Source: an uncultured Methylococcales bacterium
Lineage (GTDB): Bacteria; Pseudomonadota; Gammaproteobacteria; Methylococcales; Methylomonadaceae
Length of the DNA stretch: 43,249 bases
Reading direction: 5' to 3'
NCBI GenBank assembly: GCA_913009265.1
Contig: CAJVYL010000003.1
Span: forward strand, 1 to 43,249
Within the stretch, counting starts at the first letter, position 1. Each line of letters begins with the position of its first letter. Below, in pieces: positions 35,695 to 43,249 of the stretch. The notes under the pieces are model-generated. The model made no database searches, had not been told where the DNA came from, and saw only the letters and a program-made list of their open reading frames with translations. A program made the translations under genes and the position numbers.

Positions 35695-37098
35695 ATGAAT
35701 AATACTAAAACAATTCTTATTGTTGATGATGAACCTGTTAATTTAGCGGTAATAAGTAAAATTCTTTCCCCAGAATATACTGTCCAAGCTGCAACTTCTG
35801 GTGCAAGATGTTTAGAAATAACAAATAACAACCCCCTCCCTGATTTAATATTGCTAGATATAAATATGCCCGGTTTAAACGGCTTTCTAGTAATGGAAGA
35901 ATTACAAGCCTCCCCTGAAACAGCTGAAATCCCTGTTATTTTTGTAACAGGAGCAGACTCTATAGCTGATGAAGAAAAAGGCTTAAACCTGGGTGCTGTC
36001 GACTACATAACAAAACCAGTAAACCCTATTCTTTTACTTGCTCGTGTAAAAACCCATTTATTAGTTAAACAAGCTGAAGATATTCTTCGTAATAAAAACC
36101 TAAGTCTTGAATGCAAAGTTACAGAAAATGAATTGCGTTTAAAACATGTTATTGAATCTATTCCTTCTACTCTTTATCAAGCTAGTTTTCCTGATTTAAA
36201 ATTTATTTTTTTTGATGCTAAAGTTGAGCAATTAATAGGGATTGCTCCACAGCAGTTTGAGCTAGGTTCACTCAATTGGTATGAAAATATAGATCAAAAA
36301 GACAGAGACAATATAAAACAGCAGTTACAGCAAATAGTACAAGAAAAACAAACAAACTTTCAATTTGAATATCGAATAACTCATGCAACTACAAAAGCAT
36401 TAGTCTGGATTGAAGACAACGGCTCAATTGAATATGATAGTAGCGGTAATCCCACCACTATTCATGGTGCTTTACTTAATATTGATCTGCGTAAAGAAAC
36501 GGAAAAAAATTTACAGGCCGCCTTTGAATCTACAGTTAAAGCTGTTTCAAATGCCCTAGAAAAACGAGACCCCTACACTGCAAACCATCAAATTAATTGT
36601 GCTCATATTTCTAAAGCAATTGCACAACAAATGAACCTCGGCTCAGAAACAATTAACGGTCTTTATCAAGCAGCTGCAATTCATGATATTGGAAAAATAT
36701 ACCTGCCCTCTGAAATTTTAAACAAACCATCAACACTAACGGATGCAGAGCTCGGCTTGATTAAAACACATTCTCAAGTCGGCTTCGATATTATTAAAGA
36801 TATAAAATTCCCTTGGCCAATTGCAAAAATAATTTTACAGCATCATGAACGTATTGATGGTTCTGGGTATCCAAATGGCTGTACAGCAGATGAAATTTGT
36901 ATAGAAGCAAAAATACTGGGTGTTGCTGACTTTGTTGATGCATCGAGTTCAGATAGGCCTTACCGAAAAGGAATTGGTATTGACAATGCATTAAATGATC
37001 TAAAAAAATATAGTGGTATTTTATACGACCCAGAAATAGTTAATGCTTGTTTAATCATCTTTAAAGAAAAAAAGATCACATTTTATGATAAATCATGA
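35695..37098 (+). CDS. Response regulator with PAS and HD-GYP c-di-GMP phosphodiesterase domains
   Basis: The 467-residue protein has three parts. The receiver (residues 6-125) has the acidic pair in IVDDEP, phospho-acceptor Asp55 in LLDINMPG, and Lys107 in ITKPVNP. A PAS domain (about 150-265) includes FQFEYRITHATTKALVWIED. The HD-GYP domain (about 280-460) includes EKRDPYTANHQINCAH, HDIGKIYLPSEIL, HHERIDGSGYPNG and SDRPYR. HD-GYP enzymes hydrolyse c-di-GMP, and all main motifs are intact. It probably takes phosphate from the hybrid kinase encoded four genes downstream. Its 3' end overlaps the next gene by 14 nt. Confidence 0.93.
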   Translation: MNNTKTILIVDDEPVNLAVISKILSPEYTVQAATSGARCLEITNNNPLPDLILLDINMPGLNGFLVMEELQASPETAEIPVIFVTGADSIADEEKGLNLGAVDYITKPVNPILLLARVKTHLLVKQAEDILRNKNLSLECKVTENELRLKHVIESIPSTLYQASFPDLKFIFFDAKVEQLIGIAPQQFELGSLNWYENIDQKDRDNIKQQLQQIVQEKQTNFQFEYRITHATTKALVWIEDNGSIEYDSSGNPTTIHGALLNIDLRKETEKNLQAAFESTVKAVSNALEKRDPYTANHQINCAHISKAIAQQMNLGSETINGLYQAAAIHDIGKIYLPSEILNKPSTLTDAELGLIKTHSQVGFDIIKDIKFPWPIAKIILQHHERIDGSGYPNGCTADEICIEAKILGVADFVDASSSDRPYRKGIGIDNALNDLKKYSGILYDPEIVNACLIIFKEKKITFYDKS

Positions 37099-37504
37099 TG
37101 ATTATTTAAAGGGCTTAACAGCTTATATTGAAGCCTCCTTCCCTAAAACATGCGCTGTTTGTGGAAAAAAATATCACACGGCTGAACAATTTTTAAGCGA
37201 AACTGAAAACATGCCAAATAATCGATCATCTTTAAAAGAAGCGTTAGAAGAAGATGGAACAACTATTGTAGAAGTTTTTCGTAATTGTAGTTGTGGCTCT
37301 ACATTAATGGACGAATTTAACAGTCGCCGAAATACATCAAAATTAGGTGATGAAAGGCGTATTAGATTCAATAAATTATTAGCGACTTTACAAGATCAAA
37401 ACCTACCAATTGAAATAGCCCGAATAGAAATACTTAATCTATTTAAAGGCAAGAAAAGTGAAACACTTGATTTTTTACTAAAACAACATCCCATAGTAAA
37501 GTGA
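37085..37504 (+). CDS. Cys-rich small protein between two HD-GYP regulators
   Basis: The 139-residue protein is unassigned. Four cysteines, Cys23 and Cys26 in KTCAVCGKKYH and Cys68 and Cys70 in FRNCSCGSTLM, form a CxxC...CxC pattern that suggests a zinc or Fe-S site. No CXXCH haem motif is present. The C-terminal half (from about residue 82) is helical and charged (RRIRFNKLLATLQDQNLPIE). There is no signal peptide. It overlaps the upstream regulator gene by 14 nt and ends 3 nt before the next, so it is made in step with the HD-GYP proteins. A redox or metal-dependent adaptor is possible. Confidence 0.72.
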   Translation: MINHDDYLKGLTAYIEASFPKTCAVCGKKYHTAEQFLSETENMPNNRSSLKEALEEDGTTIVEVFRNCSCGSTLMDEFNSRRNTSKLGDERRIRFNKLLATLQDQNLPIEIARIEILNLFKGKKSETLDFLLKQHPIVK

Positions 37505-37507
37505 ATT

Positions 37508-38872
37508 ATGACAGATAGAATACTACTCCTTGTTGATGATGAACCTAATATTCTAAAGGCTTTAAACCGTCTATTAAGAAGAGATGGCTACACTATTCTA
37601 ACAGCTGAATCTGGTATGGCAGCATTAGAGATATTAAAGAACAATCCTGTCAATGTCATTATCTCTGATCACCGTATGCCGGTTATGACGGGAATAGAGT
37701 TTTTAGGCAAAGTAAAAGACAATTACCCCGATATAACACGTATTGTACTCAGCGGGTTTTCAGACCTAGATACCATTACCAATGCTATTAATGAAGGCAA
37801 TATCTATAAATTTTTAGCCAAACCCTGGGATGATACTCAGATAAGAACCACCGTTAAAGAAGCCTTTGAACATAATGAATTACGTTTAGAGAATGTACGC
37901 TTAACAAAAGAATTAACAGCCGCCAATAAAGGGCTTGAACAAGAAAACCAAGAAACCTCTGGCTTATTAGAACAAATTGTAAACCATAATACAGATGGCA
38001 TTATTGTTACAGATATTCATAAAAAAGTTATTTTTTCAAATCCAACCGCATTATCCTTATTAATCGATCATTTTAAAGTCTTACCTGGGAATGATCTTGA
38101 GCTTCCTTTTAAAGAAAACCAAATAATACATCATCGATTAAGCAGCAATAAACAAACCAAATTTTTATTAGAAATTCGCTCATCAACCATTACCCATGAG
38201 GGTGAACCTGCTTATTTGATTACGGTACATGATATAACTGATATCGAACGTATGCATGAAGAAAAAAAACGTGCAGAGACAAATATAAAAAAAGCCCTAT
38301 TACAAACGGTTAATGCCATATCTATAACCGTTGAAAAACGTGACCCATACACTGCAGGACACCAAGCTAGAGTTGCAAAACTAGCTGTCGCCATTGGTGA
38401 AAAATTAGACTTTGATGATCATCAATTAGAAGGTTTAAGAATAGGTGGCTTAATACATGATATTGGTAAGATATATATTCCTGCTGAAATTTTAAATCGC
38501 CCCGGCCCTGTTAATAAGTATGAACGCTTGATTTTACAAGACCATACAAAAGTTGGATATGAAATCATCTCAACCGTTGATTTCCCTTGGCCAGTGGCAG
38601 ATATGGTTTTACAACATCATGAAAACATAGATGGCTCTGGCTACCCTAATGGCCTAAAGGGTGATGAAATAAGCTTTGAAGCAAAAATCATTGCTATTGC
38701 AGATGTAGTGGCAGCTATGTCTGAATATAGGCCTTACCGGGATATTATTCCAATGGATAATATTATTTCTACGCTTAAACAACAACGGGGCAAAAAGTTT
38801 GACCCTGAAATTACAGATATCTGCATTGATATTATTCAAAATGAATCTTTCGATTTAAATATTGAGCATTAG
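37508..38872 (+). CDS. Second response regulator with PAS-like and HD-GYP domains
   Basis: The 454-residue protein resembles the upstream regulator in its domain order but is clearly diverged. The receiver has Asp54 in IISDHRMPVMTG and Lys105 in FLAKPWDD. A coiled-coil linker leads into a PAS-like domain (about 155-255, NTDGIIVTDIHKKVIFSNPT). The HD-GYP domain has EKRDPYTAGHQARVAK, HDIGKIYIPAEIL, HHENIDGSGYPNG and YRPYRD. The KPW form of the receiver Lys region is common in RpfG-like HD-GYP proteins. With the first regulator it gives this operon two c-di-GMP phosphodiesterases. Confidence 0.93.
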   Translation: MTDRILLLVDDEPNILKALNRLLRRDGYTILTAESGMAALEILKNNPVNVIISDHRMPVMTGIEFLGKVKDNYPDITRIVLSGFSDLDTITNAINEGNIYKFLAKPWDDTQIRTTVKEAFEHNELRLENVRLTKELTAANKGLEQENQETSGLLEQIVNHNTDGIIVTDIHKKVIFSNPTALSLLIDHFKVLPGNDLELPFKENQIIHHRLSSNKQTKFLLEIRSSTITHEGEPAYLITVHDITDIERMHEEKKRAETNIKKALLQTVNAISITVEKRDPYTAGHQARVAKLAVAIGEKLDFDDHQLEGLRIGGLIHDIGKIYIPAEILNRPGPVNKYERLILQDHTKVGYEIISTVDFPWPVADMVLQHHENIDGSGYPNGLKGDEISFEAKIIAIADVVAAMSEYRPYRDIIPMDNIISTLKQQRGKKFDPEITDICIDIIQNESFDLNIEH

Positions 38873-38887
38873 ACTGGAGATACAATT

Positions 38888-39910
38888 TTGAAAAAAATAT
38901 ATATAGCTTTTTTAGTTTTAATATTACTGGCTCTCATAATATTTCAATTCTCCCCTTCACTATTTAAAAAAGATAAAGATAATGCCGTTATCACAATTGG
39001 AATAAATACATGGGCGGGTTATGACCCCTTTATTTTGGCAGATGAACTCGATATGTTTAATCAACATAAAGTTCAGGTAGAGATAAAGCGATTTACATCA
39101 GCAATCGATCAAATACAAGCCTTGAAAGATGGAAAAATCCAACTTGCAGGCATAACAATGGACGAAGCTTTTTCCCTTATTGACTCAGGGTTTAAAACAA
39201 AAATAATTCTTATTGTTGATTATTCAAATGGTGGCGATATGCTTATTTCTCAAGCCAACATTAAAAATATCCAGCAACTTATAGGGAAAAAAGTTGGCTA
39301 TGAAGGCTCTGTTGTTGGTGAATTTTTACTAGACCGTGCTTTAAAAGAAAACAATATCAAAAGAAATCGGATCAAATTAGTTAATGTTGCTGTTAGCGAT
39401 TGGGCTCTCCACTTCAAAGAAAAGACAGTTGATGCCTTAGTTTGTTTCAATCCTATCGCATCAACCCTACTAAATCAGTACAACGCTAATATTTTATTCA
39501 GTTCATCCGAGATTCCTTATGAAATTATCGATGTACTTATAGTTTCTGAATCATTTTATGCCAAACATAAGCCATCTATTACTGCAATACTTAAAGCTTG
39601 GTTTGATAGTATCGAGTTTCAATCCAAAAACATTGCTGATGCCGCAACGATTATTACAAAGGCTAAAAACATTTCAGTCAAAAATTATGAGCTTGGACTA
39701 CAAGGTTTATTTACACAAGACCTTAAACAAAATAAATCTATTTTTGATCCAAAATCAAAAAATAATATTTACAAATATTCACAAGTAATTGTTGATTTCA
39801 TGTTATCTAATCGCTTACTTTCTAGACGTATAAATACCACTGAGGCCTTCCAGTCAGAATTACTCTATACAATAAATACCCTACCTAGCGAACAGCTTAT
39901 AAAACCATGA
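38888..39910 (+). CDS. Membrane-anchored NrtA/SsuA-type substrate-binding protein, TTG start
   Basis: The 340-residue protein starts at TTG 38888-38890, 8 nt behind GGAG. One hydrophobic segment (IYIAFLVLILLALIIFQF) at the N-terminus has no lipobox Cys and may stay as a membrane anchor. The rest has the NMT1/SsuA-like fold of taurine, nitrate and sulfonate binders: GINTWAGYDPFILADELDMF, then QIQALKDGKIQLAGITMDEA, then GKKVGYEGSVVGEFLLDRAL. No ABC permease or ATPase is nearby. Its stop overlaps the hybrid kinase start by 4 nt (ATGA), which argues that it presents a ligand to the kinase rather than to a transporter. Confidence 0.87.
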   Translation: MKKIYIAFLVLILLALIIFQFSPSLFKKDKDNAVITIGINTWAGYDPFILADELDMFNQHKVQVEIKRFTSAIDQIQALKDGKIQLAGITMDEAFSLIDSGFKTKIILIVDYSNGGDMLISQANIKNIQQLIGKKVGYEGSVVGEFLLDRALKENNIKRNRIKLVNVAVSDWALHFKEKTVDALVCFNPIASTLLNQYNANILFSSSEIPYEIIDVLIVSESFYAKHKPSITAILKAWFDSIEFQSKNIADAATIITKAKNISVKNYELGLQGLFTQDLKQNKSIFDPKSKNNIYKYSQVIVDFMLSNRLLSRRINTTEAFQSELLYTINTLPSEQLIKP

Positions 39911-42900
39911 AGACATTAAGTTTTAATAGTATTAAAACAAGGCTGACATTCTGGTTTTTTATTGTTGCCTTAACGCCTGTGTTAGTTACTTTGGTAATCA
40001 CATACCAACAAAGAGTCAGTGTTATCGAGTCTAGAACTTTTGACAAACTCGTCGCTATTCGGGACTTAAAAGTTGAACGAGTACATGATTGGTTGCATGA
40101 AAGAAACGCTGATATACAGGTTATGAGAAGTGATGTTGAACTTTATCCTCTAAAAGAATTGATAGGTAAAACAACTTATTCCACTAGCCAAACAGATGAT
40201 AAAAATAACATTAGAACTTTTTTAAACCGATATTTAAATAACTATCCAGCTTATGAAGAGTTATTTGTTCTTGACCCATTAACAGCGAAAGTAATTGTTT
40301 CTACAGCAAGGGAAAATGAGGGGCTTGATAAATCCAATGACGTCTATTTTAATCAAGCTAGGCAATCTAAAAAAATAACTATTACAGATATCTATTTTTC
40401 TGAGACTCTACAGCACAATTCAATGGTTTTCTCCATTCCAATTGTTTATTTTAAAAATAATAGACAATACAAAATAGGTATCTTTGTCGCTCGTATTGAC
40501 CTAGAGAACTCGCTATTTCCAATGCTTCAAGATAAAGTTGGGCTGGGTGAAACGGGCGAAACCTTAATTGTAAATAATAATATTACAGCACTAAATGAAC
40601 TTCGCTGGCATAAAGATGCCCCGCTAAAGCTTAAAATATCAGCAGAGCCTGCTTTAAAAGCATCGCAAGGACAAACAGGTATTACTACCTCTAAAGATTA
40701 TAGAAACGAACCTGTTCTTGCAGCTTATACCTATATACCTGAAACACAATGGGGATTTGTCAGTAAACAAGACCTCTCTGAACTAAACCAGCCTATCCAA
40801 GAAATGGTCAATGATTTTATATGGCTATTTGTAATATTCTCTCTATTTCTTTTAATGATTGGTATCACAATTGGTAATGGCTTAGCTGCACCTATTATCA
40901 AGATAAGCCAGATTACAAAAAAAATACGGGATGGCAATCTTTCGGTAAAAATCCCATCAAATTCCCACGATGAAATTGCATCTCTTGCTGAGTCAATCAA
41001 TGATATGACTCGCTCACTTGAGTCAAAGATTTATATTCAGCAAGGAGTCGCATCAATCTCTCAAACACTGATTGATCTTTCAACTATTAAGAGCGAAAAA
41101 CAGTTATTAATAAAATTAATAGAAATAACAAATGCTCAAATATGCGTGTTTTATATTCAGGATGAATTAACATTAGATTTTAAATGTTATTTATCCTTGG
41201 GTAAAAACAAGAAAAACTGTAAAGATTTTAATCTGACGACGTCAACAGATCTATTGAATAAAGCCTTATTAAAACAAGAGGTCATTCATTTACGCGATAT
41301 TACTGAAGATACCGTCTTTACATTAGCAGGCGCTAAAAATAATGAATGGGTAAAAGAAATAATTACTATCCCAATATTGCTCAATAACAATATTGATGCT
41401 TTTATTGCCCTTGCAACAGCTGAAAACTTCAGTAATGATATGGTACAAATAATTAAACACTCCCAGTTAAATATTTGTACGCAATACTACAAAATACTTT
41501 CAAATCAGAAAGTTAAAAACCTTCTTAATCAAAATAAAAAAATCAATGATCAGTTAAAAGTTCAGGCAGTTGTTTTAACTGAGGCTCAGTACCAAGCTGA
41601 ATCGGCCAATCGTTCCAAGAGTCTATTTTTAGCAAATATGAGTCATGAAATTCGAACCCCAATGAATGCTATTTTTGGGTTAACGTATTTGATACAAAAA
41701 GACAATAAAGCACCTGAACAAGCATTACGGCTAAAGAAAATTAATGCAGCGGGCAATCATTTACTTTCAATTATTAATGATATTTTAGATATTTCAAAAA
41801 TTGAAGCGGGTAAGTTAGTGCTTGAGGAAATAGACTTTAATATAGAAACAATCTTTAATAATATTCAATCTATGTTGGGGGAGTCTATACAGGCTAAAAA
41901 TTTAACTTTTGATACCGATCTAAAAAACATCCCTCTCTGGCTTAAAGGTGACGAAACTCGAATTCGTCAAATATTACTCAATTTTATCAACAATTCGATT
42001 AAATTTTCTAATGATGGGTGTATTTATTTACGTGCCAAACAGATAGATAAGACAGAGGATAAAGTTTTAATTCGCTTTGAGGTACAAGACTCAGGTATTG
42101 GTATTAGTACAGATAAAATACCCAGTTTATTTCAAACCTTTGAACAAGCAGACCCATCAATAACACGTAAATATGGCGGTACAGGCTTAGGACTAGCCAT
42201 TAACAAGCGTCTGGTTAAATTAATGCAGGGTGAAATTGGTGTTACTAGCAAAGAAGGAGAAGGCAGCACTTTTTGGTTTACCGCCTGGCTTACAATAGGA
42301 AAACAGCTTAAACCTGATTGCATAGAATACAGTTTAGAAGCGTTAGAGCAAAAACTAGCGACACACTATGCAGACTCTCGTATTCTATTGGTTGAGGATA
42401 ATGCTATTAACCTTGAGGTTGCTAACGATCTCTTGAGTGGAATGGCGCTACAAATTGATACCGCTGAAAATGGGTTGATAGCCGTTAATAAAGTTAAAAA
42501 CAAGCAATATGATTTAATTCTAATGGATTTACAAATGCCTGTAATGGGTGGATTGGAAGCCACTCAATTAATTCGTGTTCAGCACAGTAAAGAGCAACTC
42601 CCTATTCTGGCCATGACTGCCAATGTATTTGCTGATGACCGTTTAGAATGTGTTGAAGCCGGCATGAATGGTTTTATCGCTAAACCCGTTGACCCTGAGA
42701 ATCTTTATTCGACTGTGATTAAATGGTTACCTGAAAAACAGGCACAAGCGCTAATTCCCGTCACAGTTATAGAGTCTAAAGAAACAGCAGACTTAGTCAG
42801 TCTACGAGAACAACTCAGTAATATTGAGGAATTAAATTCAGAGTTTGGTTTACGTAATTTACGTGAAGATGTATTACATTATCTAAAAGTACTGCATCAG

Positions 42901-43249
42901 TATGATAATAACCATGGCAAAGATGACATTAAAATAAATAATTACCTGCAACAAGAAAAATTTACAGAAGCTAAAAACATTGCGCATACCATTAAAGGTG
43001 CGGCCGGTACTCTTGGTGTAATTGGTGTACAAGCTTCTGCTAAAGCATTAGAAGAAGCGCTACGAGAGAAATTAAATGACAATAAATCCCTTGTTGACCC
43101 TTTGCTTGTAGAGTCAATAAAACTAAAGCTCAATAATTTTCACCACGCTTTAGCTAACATTGAGGCACCTCTACCTCTCCCCTCAATACAAAAACCTGAA
43201 GTTGACTCAGGCACAGTACAAAAAATATTGCAGCAATTAGAGTTGTTTT
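39907..43249 (+). CDS. Hybrid sensor histidine kinase with receiver and HPt domains, 3' end cut
   Basis: The frame is open from ATG 39907 to the right edge (1114 codons). The N-terminal span ([20 protein letters not shown]) is followed by a periplasmic Cache-like sensor (about residues 35-295) and a second span ([18 protein letters not shown]). HAMP, a GAF-like domain (about 395-535) and a coiled coil come next. The HisKA box has His580 in [14 protein letters not shown], and the ATPase domain has GSGIGI-like QDSGIGIS and [12 protein letters not shown] receiver has Asp874 in [13 protein letters not shown]. An HPt domain has His1027 in [12 protein letters not shown]. It can pass phosphate along a full His-Asp-His chain to the HD-GYP regulators upstream. 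The tail is outside the window. Confidence 0.94.
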   Translation, partial: MKTLSFNSIKTRLTFWFFIVALTPVLVTLVITYQQRVSVIESRTFDKLVAIRDLKVERVHDWLHERNADIQVMRSDVELYPLKELIGKTTYSTSQTDDKNNIRTFLNRYLNNYPAYEELFVLDPLTAKVIVSTARENEGLDKSNDVYFNQARQSKKITITDIYFSETLQHNSMVFSIPIVYFKNNRQYKIGIFVARIDLENSLFPMLQDKVGLGETGETLIVNNNITALNELRWHKDAPLKLKISAEPALKASQGQTGITTSKDYRNEPVLAAYTYIPETQWGFVSKQDLSELNQPIQEMVNDFIWLFVIFSLFLLMIGITIGNGLAAPIIKISQITKKIRDGNLSVKIPSNSHDEIASLAESINDMTRSLESKIYIQQGVASISQTLIDLSTIKSEKQLLIKLIEITNAQICVFYIQDELTLDFKCYLSLGKNKKNCKDFNLTTSTDLLNKALLKQEVIHLRDITEDTVFTLAGAKNNEWVKEIITIPILLNNNIDAFIALATAENFSNDMVQIIKHSQLNICTQYYKILSNQKVKNLLNQNKKINDQLKVQAVVLTEAQYQAESANRSKSLFLANMSHEIRTPMNAIFGLTYLIQKDNKAPEQALRLKKINAAGNHLLSIINDILDISKIEAGKLVLEEIDFNIETIFNNIQSMLGESIQAKNLTFDTDLKNIPLWLKGDETRIRQILLNFINNSIKFSNDGCIYLRAKQIDKTEDKVLIRFEVQDSGIGISTDKIPSLFQTFEQADPSITRKYGGTGLGLAINKRLVKLMQGEIGVTSKEGEGSTFWFTAWLTIGKQLKPDCIEYSLEALEQKLATHYADSRILLVEDNAINLEVANDLLSGMALQIDTAENGLIAVNKVKNKQYDLILMDLQMPVMGGLEATQLIRVQHSKEQLPILAMTANVFADDRLECVEAGMNGFIAKPVDPENLYSTVIKWLPEKQAQALIPVTVIESKETADLVSLREQLSNIEELNSEFGLRNLREDVLHYLKVLHQYDNNHGKDDIKINNYLQQEKFTEAKNIAHTIKGAAGTLGVIGVQASAKALEEALREKLNDNKSLVDPLLVESIKLKLNNFHHALANIEAPLPLPSIQKPEVDSGTVQKILQQLELF

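Noticed and set aside
37508-38872. Loss of a catalytic Asp in the second HD-GYP (ADVVAAM instead of ADxxDA)
   Set aside because: The first Asp, which I believe is the metal ligand, is kept, and VxAM variants are common among active HD-GYP proteins.

Overview
The window comes from an AT-rich (roughly 37% GC by eye) free-living gammaproteobacterium. Support for this is the translation gene order thrS-infC-rpmI-rplT-pheS-pheT, a Vibrio TonB2-type energy-transduction cluster, FecI/FecR signalling, FlgT, HtpX, a DUF2835-like protein, and REP-like hairpins and small MITE-like repeats between genes. A methylotroph of the Methylococcales type or a similar marine lineage would fit, but no gene here is diagnostic of a genus.

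Positions 1-6700 (all minus) hold a translation operon: thrS, infC (with an AUC start codon), rpmI, rplT, pheS and pheT (cut by the left edge). It lies directly behind a tRNA-Val(GAC) gene with a strong terminator only about 23 nt before thrS. Positions 6842-14473 (minus) hold uvrB, a type Ic aspartate aminotransferase, a FlgT-like and a FlgP/LPP20-like lipoprotein, rsfS and proA. A MITE-like element and a REP-like hairpin sit between them, the latter at the place where nadD often lies in relatives. Positions 14640-15180 hold a decayed IS transposase.

Positions 15340-25577 (minus) form a TonB-dependent uptake region. A DUF3450 / TtpC / ExbB / ExbD / TonB / TPR operon supplies energy. FecI-FecR and a large STN-containing outer-membrane receptor form the signalling uptake branch. 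A Tat-exported DJ-1/PfpI protein resembling isonitrile hydratase follows the receptor. Positions 25658-29877 hold a small coiled-coil protein, an ADP-ribose pyrophosphatase, a PQQ-type sugar dehydrogenase, htpX, a 49-residue membrane peptide with its own promoter and terminator, and a DUF2835-like protein. An antitoxin with a truncated ParE toxin follows.

The most novel part is 30453-43249. A leftward operon encodes a TPR protein, a pseudo-receiver protein, a CvnD/MglA-like small GTPase, two roadblock-type proteins, a stand-alone Aer-like PAS protein and a PhnD-like binding protein without a signal peptide. A divergent rightward operon encodes two HD-GYP response regulators, a Cys-rich small protein between them, a membrane-anchored NrtA/SsuA-like binding protein, and a hybrid histidine kinase with an extracellular domain, HAMP, GAF-like, receiver and HPt domains. 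Neither half has ABC permeases or ATPases. I read the whole as a signalling island that couples ligand sensing to c-di-GMP turnover and to a polarity-type GTPase switch. This is inference from gene content and order.
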